Positions 43,957 through 52,884 of a stretch of 64,000 bases of DNA are shown in pieces. The notes under the pieces were generated by a model that did not search any database, had not been told where the DNA came from, and saw only the letters and a list, made by a program, of their open reading frames with translations. The DNA is from Halodesulfovibrio sp. MK-HDV (GTDB lineage: Bacteria; Desulfobacterota; Desulfovibrionia; Desulfovibrionales; Desulfovibrionaceae). A program made the position numbers and the translations under genes. The stretch covers positions 1-64,000 of the forward strand of contig NZ_WYDS01000019.1 in the NCBI RefSeq assembly GCF_009914765.1, given 5' to 3'. The first letter of the stretch is position 1, and the number at the start of each line of letters is the position of its first letter.

Positions 43957-44156
43957 ACTCCATTAATGGTGTGTACCACCGGCAACAAAGGAAAATGGTA
44001 AGTTGCCGTATCCTCTACAAGTGCATGCCTTATAGAGCCGGATGGCAGGCACACGCACGCGCAAATCTAACACAAAACGCGTGCGAATTTTTAGTGGGCT
44101 TACGGTCGTCCTGTCAATACAAATTATGCACTAAAAACTGCGAAAATTAGTTTATG

Positions 44157-44564
44157 CTAATCGTTATCGTATGTTTTTAATTCGATAGTAAATCCTTCAG
44201 GGTCAGTAACAAATATTGATGTCCCCGTTCCGCGTGATCCACCTAGGATAAACGGCCCTCTGATAGTGATTTTATGTTCGCCAAGTCGTTTTAGCAGCGC
44301 TTTCCATTCCTTATCCGCAAACGCCAGACACACATGATTTGCTTTGCCCGGTGTGCAGATAAGATCGCCTAGTTCTTCCCACATGTTCGGAGGGAAAAAA
44401 TGGATCATGTTATGCGTGTTGATTCGCACGGAAGGAAACTTTGCTTTTCCTTCTTTCCATGCATCGTAGTTCTCAGCGGTCAGCCCGATAACCTCGGTAT
44501 AGAAGGTCACACATACGTCGGGGCTTTCAACATTGAGTGTCAAATGGTCTATTTCAACTTTCAT
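44157..44564 (-). CDS. VOC (glyoxalase/bleomycin-resistance) superfamily protein
   Basis: 135 residues with two beta-alpha-beta-beta-beta halves: EIDHLTLNVESPDVCVTFYTEVIGL and NHVCLAFADKEWKALL, ending VTDPEGFTIELK. His and Glu ligands at the expected places suggest a metal site. AAAGG abuts an ATG three codons upstream, so ATG 44564, eight bases away, is preferred. The substrate is unknown. Confidence 0.8.
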   Translation of the reverse strand: MKVEIDHLTLNVESPDVCVTFYTEVIGLTAENYDAWKEGKAKFPSVRINTHNMIHFFPPNMWEELGDLICTPGKANHVCLAFADKEWKALLKRLGEHKITIRGPFILGGSRGTGTSIFVTDPEGFTIELKTYDND

Positions 44565-44678
44565 GGTCTGCATCCTTTTTTAGGCTAAATGTATGCAACT
44601 AGTGTAGCACATAGGGTAGCACACCCGCATATGGTGCGGCAGTATAGTTGAAAGACTGAACGAACGTGTGTTGGTAAT

Positions 44679-44712
44679 AAAAAAGGCTGCCCCGTTGTGT
44701 GGGACAGCCTTT
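44679..44712 (-). terminator. Terminator of pepA
   Basis: AAAGGCTG-CCC / GGG-CAGCCTTT with a 7-nt loop; on the minus strand followed by T6. Confidence 0.88.
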
Positions 44713-44792
44713 ACTAGTTTTTTTGTACATCTTCCGGTTAGCAGAGCATCATACTTGTCGCTCTACCGGAGGATGCCTCGTGCGCAGGGTGA

Positions 44793-46277
44793 TTAAACGC
44801 CTTTGCGAACGATTTCGAGCAGGGTACGAACGCCAAAGCCGGTTGCGCCGCCCTTGGTGTTGTATGCAGGGCCTGCGATGTCGAGGTGTGCCCAGCGTAC
44901 ATCTTTTTCAACAAACTGTTTGAGGAATAGTGCTGCGTGGATTGCGCCACCTTCACGGGAACCAACGTTTTTCATATCAGCAACGTCAGATTTGAGGGTC
45001 TCGAAGTATGAGTCCCACAATGGCATTGGCCAGTATCTGTCGCCAACGAGCTCACCTGTATCGGTGATTGTTTTTGAAAGCTCATCGTCTGTTGAAAATA
45101 CTGCTGCTGCGTGAGCGCCGAGAGCTACAACACATGCACCGGTGAGGGTTGCAAGGTTGATGAGTGCTGCCGGTTTAAACTCATTCTGTGCGTAGGTGAG
45201 TGCATCAACAAGAATGAGACGACCTTCTGCATCAGTGTTGATAACCTCAATGGTTTTACCGTTGAGGGAGGTTACAACGTCACCCGGGTGGGTAGCTGTT
45301 GAGCTTGGCATGTTGTCGGTACATGGAGTGATGCCGATAACGCGACGTTCGATGTCGGAGTTACCAAGTGCTTCGAACAGGCCGAATACTGCGCCTGCGC
45401 CGCCCATGTCGCATTTCATTTCATGCATACCGAGTGATGGTTTCAAAGAGATCCCGCCGGTATCAAAGGTAACGCCTTTACCTACGAACACGATAGGATC
45501 GTCGGTTTCGGTACCTTTTGGTGCATGTTCAAGAACAATAAATTTTGGTTCGGCATCGGAACCGGCAGCAACGGACATGAATGCGCCCATGCCAGCTTTT
45601 TCGATTTCTTTACGACCAAGAATGGTGCGTTTGAAATTGTATTTTTTGCCGAGTTCTTCTGCTTTCTCAGCGAGCACTGCAGGGGTGATGACGTTTGCAG
45701 GAGCATTTACGAGATCGCGGGTGTAGTTAACGCCCGCAGCTGCTGCTTCACCACGACGTGCTGCTGCATGAAGTTCGTCCGGGAAATTTTCTTCAGAAGA
45801 AAGCAGACCCATCCAGCGAGGTGTGTGTGCAGGTTCTTTCTGAGTAGTTTTGAGCGCGTCGTATGTGTGAAGGGCAATGAGTGCGGAAGCAACGGCTTCT
45901 TCGATGAGCACTGCGTTTTCTTCATCAATGGTGTCGATGGTTTCAACAGGAATTGCGCATGTGTCTACTTTGAGTTCTCTGCATTTGAGTGCTGCTGTTT
46001 TTACAGCGTCGCGGAGTACTTTAAGAGTAAATGATTTGCGTTCACCAAGGCCGACGATGATAGCGCGTGGCAGTGGGATAGAAGGGTGACCGTATGCAAC
46101 GGTTACCTGATTCTTTTCGCCTTTTGCATCCTGAATTGCAGGAGTAATGGTAATCCAAGGAATAGTTTCGCTAAGATTAGGGATGCTTTCTGTTACTGCT
46201 TCATCTTTGAAATTGAAAAGAAGAACAGTGTTTGCCTGCCACTCAGCGGCTGGTGCCTGTTGGAATCGAAGATCCAT
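44793..46277 (-). CDS. pepA: Leucyl aminopeptidase (M17)
   Basis: A cytosolic hexameric metallo-aminopeptidase. 494 residues with VGKGVTFDTGGISLKPS (metal ligands), GGAGAVFGLFEAL, and the signature NTDAEGRLILVDAL. Start ATG 46277 has TGGAGA six bases upstream; the frame extends 19 codons further without support. Full length. It has a clear terminator. Confidence 0.95.
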   Translation of the reverse strand: MDLRFQQAPAAEWQANTVLLFNFKDEAVTESIPNLSETIPWITITPAIQDAKGEKNQVTVAYGHPSIPLPRAIIVGLGERKSFTLKVLRDAVKTAALKCRELKVDTCAIPVETIDTIDEENAVLIEEAVASALIALHTYDALKTTQKEPAHTPRWMGLLSSEENFPDELHAAARRGEAAAAGVNYTRDLVNAPANVITPAVLAEKAEELGKKYNFKRTILGRKEIEKAGMGAFMSVAAGSDAEPKFIVLEHAPKGTETDDPIVFVGKGVTFDTGGISLKPSLGMHEMKCDMGGAGAVFGLFEALGNSDIERRVIGITPCTDNMPSSTATHPGDVVTSLNGKTIEVINTDAEGRLILVDALTYAQNEFKPAALINLATLTGACVVALGAHAAAVFSTDDELSKTITDTGELVGDRYWPMPLWDSYFETLKSDVADMKNVGSREGGAIHAALFLKQFVEKDVRWAHLDIAGPAYNTKGGATGFGVRTLLEIVRKGV

Positions 46278-46337
46278 GTTTGTCTCCACAGCAGATTGTC
46301 CGGGAGGCCCGGTAGTTGATTGGTTTCTATGCACGAT

Positions 46338-46376
46338 AGCGGCGCGTTATGCAGAACATGACGCGCCGCTTTTATT
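46338..46376. repeat. GC-rich hairpin between malic enzyme and pepA
   Basis: AGCGGCGCGT / ACGCGCCGCT, 13-nt loop, TTTTATT on the plus strand only. It can pause minus-strand transcription but lacks a T-run there. Confidence 0.55.
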
Positions 46377-46432
46377 GTCCATCTGGCAGTATAAGGCCGG
46401 AACGGCTTGGAGTCCAGATGCGAGACGCAATC

Positions 46433-47752
46433 TTACTTGGAATAGTAGCTTGCTACAAACGCATCAACGCGTTTGTGTGATGCTTCCAAGCGTGCAGTGA
46501 GTTCTTTTTTGTATACGTCAAAGTCGTCAATATCCAGACGCGCTACGCCAGTTTCCATTGCAGTTCTAGCTACTTCAGGAACAACCCATTCAAGAATACG
46601 TGGGTCGAGCGGTTTAGGAATAACGTAGTCGGTGCCAAATTCCAAAGAATCTACACCGTATGCTTCACAAATTGACTGCGGTACCGGCTCTTTTGCAAGT
46701 TTTGCAAGAGCTGTTGCAGCAGCAATTTTCATAGCTTCGTTGATTTCAGTTGCACATGTATCCAATGCGCCGCGGAAGATGTACGGGAAGCCGGAAACGT
46801 TGTTGATCTGGTTCGGGAAGTCGGAACGGCCTGTGCCCATGATGCAATTTGGAGATGCTTCTTTTGCGTCAGGGTAAGGGATTTCCGGATCAGGGTTTGC
46901 CATTGCAAAGATGATTGGATTTTCCGCCATGGAAGCAACCATTTTTTTGGAAAGCAAATCTTTTGCGGAAAGGCCGAGGAAGCAGTCTGCACCCTTCAAA
47001 ACGTCTTCGAGGGAGCCGTGATCTTTTTCCTGTGCGAACTCAGCTTTGTATTTGTTGAGTCCTTCACGACCGGAATGAATAAGGCCGCGGGAGTCAAACA
47101 TGAAGATGTTTTCACGTTTAACGCCGAGTGCTACGTAGAATTTGGAACATGCAATGCCAGCTGCGCCTGCGCCCACAACAACAACTTTGAGTTTTTCAAT
47201 GTCGCGGTTGGTGATTTCGCATGCGTTAATGATGGCTGCGCCGGAGATAACTGCGGTGCCGTGCTGATCATCGTGGAAAACAGGGATGTCCATTTCGCGT
47301 TTCAGTGTTTCTTCAATGTAGAAACACTCAGGTGCTTTAATGTCTTCGAGGTTGATGCCGCCGAATGTTGGTTCCATTGCCTTAACTGTGGCGATGAACT
47401 GGTCTGCATCTTTAATGTCGAGGTTGATGTCGAACACATCAATATCTGCGAAAGTTTTAAACAGAACGCCTTTGCCTTCCATAACAGGCTTTGCTGCTAA
47501 GGGGCCGATATTGCCAAGGCCGAGCACGGCTGTGCCGTCTGTAACTACACCGACAAGGTTCGAGCGGTTTGTGTAGAGGGCTGCTGTTTCCGGATCAGCA
47601 TGAATTGCTTTGCATGCTTCTGCAACACCCGGAGAGTAAGCCAGAGAGAGGTCTTTCTGTGAACCGCATGGTTTTACTGGAACAACTTCAACTTTACCGC
47701 AGCGAGGAGCTTTGTGGTACTCCAGCGCTTCTTCTTTTGTGAATAACGCCAT
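46433..47752 (-). CDS. NAD(P)-dependent malic enzyme, short form
   Basis: Oxidative decarboxylation of malate to pyruvate. 439 residues: [68 protein letters not shown] (dinucleotide binding) and [10 protein letters not shown]. It ends after the catalytic region, so it lacks the phosphotransacetylase-like domain of long malic enzymes. Start ATG 47752 with AAAGG upstream; the frame's extra 52 codons have no ribosome site. NAD versus NADP preference cannot be told. Confidence 0.93.
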   Translation of the reverse strand: MALFTKEEALEYHKAPRCGKVEVVPVKPCGSQKDLSLAYSPGVAEACKAIHADPETAALYTNRSNLVGVVTDGTAVLGLGNIGPLAAKPVMEGKGVLFKTFADIDVFDINLDIKDADQFIATVKAMEPTFGGINLEDIKAPECFYIEETLKREMDIPVFHDDQHGTAVISGAAIINACEITNRDIEKLKVVVVGAGAAGIACSKFYVALGVKRENIFMFDSRGLIHSGREGLNKYKAEFAQEKDHGSLEDVLKGADCFLGLSAKDLLSKKMVASMAENPIIFAMANPDPEIPYPDAKEASPNCIMGTGRSDFPNQINNVSGFPYIFRGALDTCATEINEAMKIAAATALAKLAKEPVPQSICEAYGVDSLEFGTDYVIPKPLDPRILEWVVPEVARTAMETGVARLDIDDFDVYKKELTARLEASHKRVDAFVASYYSK

Positions 47753-48509
47753 TTTTTTGAACCTTTGTTTACCTTGGGCGAGTTGTGCACGCAGTAAGAG
47801 GTGTCCGGAGGCGGAACTGATAATCGCAGGGGCTTGTGCTCCCTTGGTTATAAAATCAGTACCGGAGCCGTTACACTGCTTAAAGAATGCGATGAAAATT
47901 GCTTTCAAATGGCTTTAAGCATCTTGCCACGTGAAAGCAAGTAAATCCTCATAGTTGTGTTTTATAATTATAAGAAAAGCGATGTAGTTTTATTTTTACA
48001 ATGCAGGGTGAACCGATGAAGTATTCGAGACGCAATGCTCTTTCCGGGGAGTCGTTTCGTCAAAATACCAGATAAAAAAATGACACGTCCAGCAGTGAGG
48101 AATGTTTTTTTGTTCTTTGTAAGTGTGACAGTCGCGGGTTCCCTCGCGAGCCATCACGGTATAGTCGCAGGCAATGACAAAAGACTGTTGTTGCAGTTGG
48201 TACGCAGTAGTTATGTCAAAACACTATCAGTGAATCTCGTCAGTAACTTGACGTGAAATATACGAACTGCCTGCTCATCTATACAAGGTATACGGAATGT
48301 TTGAACATAATGTAGCGGAGTGATAGAAACAAAAATTCTTGTGAAAGCCTTTAAATTCAAGTGGTTATTTGTTTTGACGTACAAGGGCGATACTCTGTAT
48401 GCAAAATTACATCGTCCGTTCAGTTTGTGTTGGAATATCCGTGGCATAGAAATTGTATTACTGCGAGTGACGGAAAATTTCGCCTTATCAGGCATCAGGA
48501 GGCTCAATA
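47753..48509. other. Intergenic region upstream of the flagellar-like pair
   Basis: 757 bp; it carries the malic enzyme promoter on the left. Open frames here have no ribosome site and no protein-like composition. A possible promoter for the gene at 48510 is TTGACG (48374-48379), 18 bp, TATGCA. No repeat or RNA structure stood out. Confidence 0.45.
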
Positions 48510-49112
48510 ATGATTGTTATTGACGGTAATGCAGCAGAATACAATGTTAACGCTTTTTCAAACCTTGAGGAATTGCTCGTCAAGGTTATGGAGGACGAGC
48601 TTGAGGATAGAATTGTTACTGACGTGTTCGTAGACGAGACGCAGTTTCAGGAAGAATATCCAAATCAGGCTGGTCAGGTAGAAACTAGCTCCTTTGAGCG
48701 CGTTGAGATTAAAAGCGTTCCTATGAACGAATTTGCTCTCGGTATTGTTGCAGAACTTGATAAAGTTGTTGCACTTATGGAAAACAGCTCCCATCACATC
48801 GCGGGCATGTTCCGCAATGGTCAGGAAGCTGAAGCACTCGCGTTATTTACTGAGTTGCTTAACGTATTACACGATTTTATGGGCATGCTCGCCGTACTGC
48901 GTAGCGAATACGTGCATGAAAAAGAAGAGCTGTTTGAAACAACAGTTGAAGAAGTTTCTGCCCAGTTCGAAAGTATGGGTGAGTCTACCAGTAAAGAAGA
49001 TTGGCATGCTCTTGCTGAAATTCTTGATGGTGATTTTGCAACTGCCGTTTCCCGCTGGAAAAGCGTTGTCGCTGTTATGCGTGGGAAATTGGAGAATGTC
49101 TGCGAGGAATAA
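48510..49112 (+). CDS. Acidic helical protein, possibly flagellum-related
   Basis: 200 residues, strongly acidic, predicted all-helical, no signal peptide or membrane helix. I do not recognise a named domain; the C-terminal 100 residues (ALGIVAELDKVVALMENSSHHIAGMF onward) look like a helical bundle. AGGAGG lies seven bases before ATG 48510. The next gene starts five bases after its stop and looks like a small FlgN/FliT-type chaperone, so an operon with a role in flagellar export is possible (inference from context only). Confidence 0.6.
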   Translation: MIVIDGNAAEYNVNAFSNLEELLVKVMEDELEDRIVTDVFVDETQFQEEYPNQAGQVETSSFERVEIKSVPMNEFALGIVAELDKVVALMENSSHHIAGMFRNGQEAEALALFTELLNVLHDFMGMLAVLRSEYVHEKEELFETTVEEVSAQFESMGESTSKEDWHALAEILDGDFATAVSRWKSVVAVMRGKLENVCEE

Positions 49113-49117
49113 AAGGT

Positions 49118-49471
49118 ATGGCAAACAGCCTTACATTGCTTGACGAAGCCCTCCGGATTGGGGAGCGAGAACTGGAAGCCTTGAAGAATGGTGACATGGA
49201 TGTTGCTGATGAGGCCGCTGTGGAGCGTGAACGTCTTATTTCTGAGGCGTGGGCAATCCGAACAGGTGATATAGAGGGTGATTTACGACAAAAGCTTCTG
49301 AAAATGCAGAATGTTCAATTACTGCTGACAGATGAACTAAAGAAGTTGCACGCCTCATTAAAGTCTCAACTTATAGCAAGTAAGAAAAAGTCATCAGGTT
49401 ACCGTGGTTACCAGAAGTCGGTAACAAGACCGGGAACTTCAATTTCCAATTGCTTGGACAGGCAAGGGTAG
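49118..49471 (+). CDS. Small coiled-coil protein, FlgN/FliT-like
   Basis: 117 residues; a helical hairpin-like N-terminal 90 (LLDEALRIGERELEALKNGDMD, then LLTDELKKLHASLKSQL) followed by SSGYRGYQ, which recalls the end of FlgN-type export chaperones, and a short variable tail. It follows the preceding gene after five bases with AAAGG upstream. No other flagellar gene is in the window, so the assignment is tentative. Confidence 0.55.
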   Translation: MANSLTLLDEALRIGERELEALKNGDMDVADEAAVERERLISEAWAIRTGDIEGDLRQKLLKMQNVQLLLTDELKKLHASLKSQLIASKKKSSGYRGYQKSVTRPGTSISNCLDRQG

Positions 49472-50101
49472 TGGCTGTGTGCTATTGCATACGCACTGCT
49501 GCATATTGCTGATGACCTAGAGTATATATTTCCGGACCGCAAGGTTCAGATAATACGTTGAAAGCGTGGTATGCCTTCACACAAAAGTGTGAAGGGGTGC
49601 CGCGCTTTTATGCGTTTATCCCGTCAAAACGAGTGTGAGCTGGGAGTTCGCACGGAATTGATTGTGTGGCCGAACCTCCTACTATTATTGTCAGTATTAC
49701 GTTGCAGGACTATGTGGAGTGACAATCGCATGTATCAATGCCTAATTTGCAGGTTTTATTAACTGTAGATTGGAATTAAGTGCACTAAAATATAGAGAAA
49801 GAGTAAAATAGCGACTGTTGTATGTATAAAATAATGAAATAATTACATGTAACAACAGTAAATATAAAAACAATAATGCTTGTTGGACTGTTAAAAACCG
49901 TTCCTTGTTGCGTATAAAAAAATGAACAAGCTAGAAGTGTAGTAAGTTATTATAAAGAATGGTGTTAATTGAAAATATTATGGCAATAGATTCGCTATCC
50001 GCTATTGTTGGGATGCTGAAAAGAGCAGAGTCCCTTGGCAAGGTATTATAAGTATTATTCTTGCTCAACAGTCTTGTCACATAAATCTAGTGAGGAATGC
50101 T
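49472..50101. other. Intergenic region upstream of the lipoproteins
   Basis: 630 bp, increasingly AT-rich, with no credible gene. CCTTCACAC / GTGTGAAGG (49572-49594) forms a 9-bp hairpin with AAAA loop but no T-run. Nothing else seen. Confidence 0.45.
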
Positions 50102-50695
50102 ATGAAACTAACACGTTGCTTGTTTATTGTAATCGCACTGATGGTGCTTGCAGGCTGCGCTCAAACTCAGGCTGGCGAGCCGATGCGAGTGTACGGCAGT
50201 GCAAAAACCGTAGTGCCAAGTGGTTATTCAATGCTTGGTTCCACAACTGTAAGTGTTTTACCTGACACCATAAATGTTCCGGTGGAAGGTATGTACCCAT
50301 ACCAGAGATGGAATTCTGAAATTTACGGAATGGGTGAATGTTACGTCATTGTACAGAAAATGGTGTTCAACAACTCGTTCTACCGCTTTAAATCATTGGT
50401 CGGCTCTACCTCAGAAATGTGGGGCACAGCTTGGAGAAAAGGTGACTACACCCTCTCATCGAACACTACGCAAGTAGAATACGCAAAATACTTTGCAAGT
50501 ATCCGCGAGAATGGCGGACAAGTAGCACCTATGTATAGAGTAACTATGTATGATCAAAAGATCACACCTGCTGTTGTTGCACGTGTAATCAGCCTTACTC
50601 CTACCGACGTAGGCGGTCTGGCCGCAATGCCATCCTTTAATGATCTATATCAGTACTACGAGTACGGAAATGGTTTTGGTGGTAGCAATTCGTAG
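50102..50695 (+). CDS. Lipoprotein of a three-member tandem family, member 1
   Basis: 197 residues. Signal peptide MKLTRCLFIVIALMVLAGC with lipobox LAGC, so the Cys is lipidated after cleavage. The mature part shares a fold signature with the genes at 50776 and 51550: V(Y)GSAK...PSGY, YPYQRWN, GECYVI, WGTAWRKGDYTL, EYAKYF, YRVTMYD, ARVISLTP. I do not recognise the family. GAGGA lies five bases before ATG 50102; a GTG four codons upstream overlaps that site. It is followed by its own terminator. Confidence 0.75.
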   Translation: MKLTRCLFIVIALMVLAGCAQTQAGEPMRVYGSAKTVVPSGYSMLGSTTVSVLPDTINVPVEGMYPYQRWNSEIYGMGECYVIVQKMVFNNSFYRFKSLVGSTSEMWGTAWRKGDYTLSSNTTQVEYAKYFASIRENGGQVAPMYRVTMYDQKITPAVVARVISLTPTDVGGLAAMPSFNDLYQYYEYGNGFGGSNS

Positions 50696-50720
50696 TGGAT
50701 GTAATCATATAAGTAAAAAT

Positions 50721-50757
50721 TGCCCTCGGAGTATACTTCGGGGGCATTCTTTTTTTT
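50721..50757 (+). terminator. Terminator between lipoprotein genes 1 and 2
   Basis: TGCCC-TCGGAGT / ACTTCG-GGGGCA followed by TTCTTTTTTTT. It lies only 19 bp before the start of the next gene, so gene 2 must be transcribed by read-through or from a promoter overlapping it. Confidence 0.85.
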
Positions 50758-50775
50758 GAAGGGGGTACCGCAGGT

Positions 50776-51495
50776 ATGAAACGACGACAACTGGGGCTCA
50801 TAGTGTTCCTTCTTTGCTGTGTATCCATGGCAGGGTGTTCAAAAATTTTTCCTTCAGTGTTTGGCGATGATGCGATGTTTGGCAAAACTGTTCAGGAACA
50901 ACGTGAAGAGGTGTATGGGCATATCATTATTGACCTACCTACTACATTTACCGCTCTCGGTACGGTGGAAGTGCTGTGGAGCCCTGATGTCACTATTCCT
51001 GACCTGACTCTTCCTCAGAAGTTAGAAACCAAAGTCTATAAAGATGGCGGCGCTTACTATTTGACGCAATGGACCCGACTTGGAACTGAAAAATATTATT
51101 TTGAAACGTTGAAAAATGAAAACACAGATCGATGGGGCTATAAGTGGCAATTGACAACATTTACAGTACCCGCGAATACAGATAATCAAGAATACAGTCA
51201 GTATATTAAGTACATGAAGGAACAAGGCGGAAAGTTGGCGCCGGCCTTTGCTGTGAATGTGTATGCAAAACGTTTTTCAGGACGTGTCATTGTGCGGGTG
51301 ATTGAATTGACACCTTCGAAAGATGAAAACACGCCCATTCCGCAATTTAGTCAATTGTATCCGGTTGTGCCGTTGCAAACGGTTGATAAGTCTGAAGCAG
51401 AAAGTACACTTCAAGCAGAAAAGACACTTGAAGTAGATAATACATTGGAAGCAGGAAATTCACTTGAAGCAGAAAATAAACTTATTTCACAATAA
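50776..51495 (+). CDS. Lipoprotein of a three-member tandem family, member 2
   Basis: 239 residues with signal MKRRQLGLIVFLLCCVSMAGC (lipobox MAGC). It is the most divergent member but keeps YGHIIIDLP, GGAYYLTQ, WGYKWQLTTFTV, EYSQYIKYM and RVIELTP. A unique C-terminal tail carries about five hexad repeats of the type LEAxNx (TLEVDNTLEAGNSLEAENK), absent from its neighbours. The ribosome site is modest (GGGGG at 11 bases). Unknown function; probably periplasm-facing on a membrane. Confidence 0.72.
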   Translation: MKRRQLGLIVFLLCCVSMAGCSKIFPSVFGDDAMFGKTVQEQREEVYGHIIIDLPTTFTALGTVEVLWSPDVTIPDLTLPQKLETKVYKDGGAYYLTQWTRLGTEKYYFETLKNENTDRWGYKWQLTTFTVPANTDNQEYSQYIKYMKEQGGKLAPAFAVNVYAKRFSGRVIVRVIELTPSKDENTPIPQFSQLYPVVPLQTVDKSEAESTLQAEKTLEVDNTLEAGNSLEAENKLISQ

Positions 51496-51549
51496 AATGG
51501 ATGTTGCTCTGTGCGACATTGCTTTTTAGCTAAGAGATGAGAGGGAATT

Positions 51550-52131
51550 ATGCAAAAGCTATCGAAGATATGTATGTTGATGGCGGCACTGTTGATTATG
51601 TTTGGCTGTGGTCCGACATCTAATGCGCAGGCAGATATGCACACGGTGTACGGCACAGCTAAGGTTGATATACCGAGTGGATATAAAAATATTGGCGGAT
51701 TGAGTGTCTCGGTTACACCGAAGACATGGGAAAGTGGTAGTTATCCATACCAGAGATTTAATACAACAGTTTTTGGTGACGGTGAGTCATATATTCTTTC
51801 TCAAACTATGCAGGTTTCCGGTAACAGATATTATGTCCGTCCACTTAGTGGAACGAATGTTTCCAGATGGGGTACCGGTTGGCGCATGAATACCTACCAG
51901 CTTGATCCAGCCACTGCGAGTGCTGAATATGCCCGGTACATTGAGTATATTAGGGGAACTGGCAACCCGGTGGCTGCTAGCTACAGAATGGAAATGTACG
52001 ACAAATTGATAGGGCGTAAACTTGTAGCGCGTGTGTTAGTTCTGACACCGGACACTATAAGTGGTTATGCGGCAGCTCCACTCGCAAGAGAATTGTATAC
52101 TCTTGATAGAGATGACTTCCGATCTCGTTAG
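51550..52131 (+). CDS. Lipoprotein of a three-member tandem family, member 3
   Basis: 193 residues with signal MQKLSKICMLMAALLIMFGC (lipobox MFGC). Closest to member 1: VYGTAKVDIPSGYKNIGG, YPYQRFN, GESYILSQTM, WGTGWRMNTYQL, EYARYIEYI, YRMEMYD, ARVLVLTP, and a final ELYTLD. GAGAGGGAA precedes ATG 51550. It ends with a strong terminator. Confidence 0.75.
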   Translation: MQKLSKICMLMAALLIMFGCGPTSNAQADMHTVYGTAKVDIPSGYKNIGGLSVSVTPKTWESGSYPYQRFNTTVFGDGESYILSQTMQVSGNRYYVRPLSGTNVSRWGTGWRMNTYQLDPATASAEYARYIEYIRGTGNPVAASYRMEMYDKLIGRKLVARVLVLTPDTISGYAAAPLARELYTLDRDDFRSR

Positions 52132-52186
52132 TATTTGAACCGGACATTGCTCTTGGTTCAGAATTATTCTGGAATAAAAAAAACAA

Positions 52187-52222
52187 AACATCCTGCCCGT
52201 GATACGGGCGGGATGTTTTTTT
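52187..52222 (+). terminator. Terminator of the lipoprotein cluster
   Basis: A 14-bp stem AACATCCTGCCCGT / ACGGGCGGGATGTT with a three-base loop and T7. Confidence 0.93.
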
Positions 52223-52287
52223 AGGTGCTTAAAAGAATGGCAAAATTTTTTTGGGAAAAGCCATTCAAAAAGGCGCTAGCGGAACAA

Positions 52288-52518
52288 TTAAAGGAATAAT
52301 CCTTTAATCTGTGAGAATAATCCGCCGATGCGAGGGGTTTTGACATGTGCTGGGGTTGCATTTGAAATGCTAGTCAAAAGTACCTCATTTAATTCGCTGA
52401 AGGCTGCATCAATTTGGTTTAATTGAAATTGTAGTTTGCGAGCACTTTTTTCCTGATCCTTTGAGAGCTTTAGCATTGTCTCAAGATGCTGAGCCTGAAG
52501 GTGATCCACTCTGTACAT
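52288..52518 (-). CDS. Small coiled-coil hypothetical protein
   Basis: 76 residues if started at ATG 52518 (AGAGAG six bases upstream), or 103 if a TTG/ATG at 52596-52599 is used, where I see no ribosome site. The central part (HLETMLKLSKDQEKSARKLQFQ) is a coiled coil; the tail is LFSQIKGLFL. No family recognised. Confidence 0.5.
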   Translation of the reverse strand: MYRVDHLQAQHLETMLKLSKDQEKSARKLQFQLNQIDAAFSELNEVLLTSISNATPAHVKTPRIGGLFSQIKGLFL

Positions 52519-52836
52519 AATATACTCTCTTACCGGTTCCCCCCGGAAACGGCGTGTTGATACTGAACTCTGATAGATGTTCTCCCCTTCGAACATCAAG
52601 GACAGGCTACGTTATCTATCAGACATGGTTTATGTCAATTGGATTTACTTTTTATCGAAAGATTTTAGGATACTGAGAGAACTTTTCAATGCTGGGTCTT
52701 TTTTTATTTTTTTGAAGAATTGGTTCTTCATAAGGGGCGTGCTTTGCGAAGTTGTTCAGGTAGTGCGGCAGGTTGGGGAAAAGCCGCATTGTTGTACAAA
52801 AAATTGAGGGAAAAATTTTCAAGATACCGCAAGTGC

Positions 52837-52872
52837 AAAAAAAAGAGCGGAAGCAATGCTTCCGCTCTTTTA
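52837..52872 (-). terminator. Terminator of pnp
   Basis: A perfect 13-bp stem AAAGAGCGGAAGC / GCTTCCGCTCTTT with an AAT-size loop, followed by T8 on the minus strand. Confidence 0.93.
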
Positions 52873-52884
52873 TAATGTCATAGA

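Noticed and set aside
48035-48507. Small frames of 73 and 98 codons on both strands
   Set aside because: No ribosome site and no protein-like composition.
49980-50090. TTGGCAAGGTATTATAAG as a sigma54 promoter for lipoprotein 1
   Set aside because: GG is followed ten bases later by TA, not GC, so the -12 element is missing.
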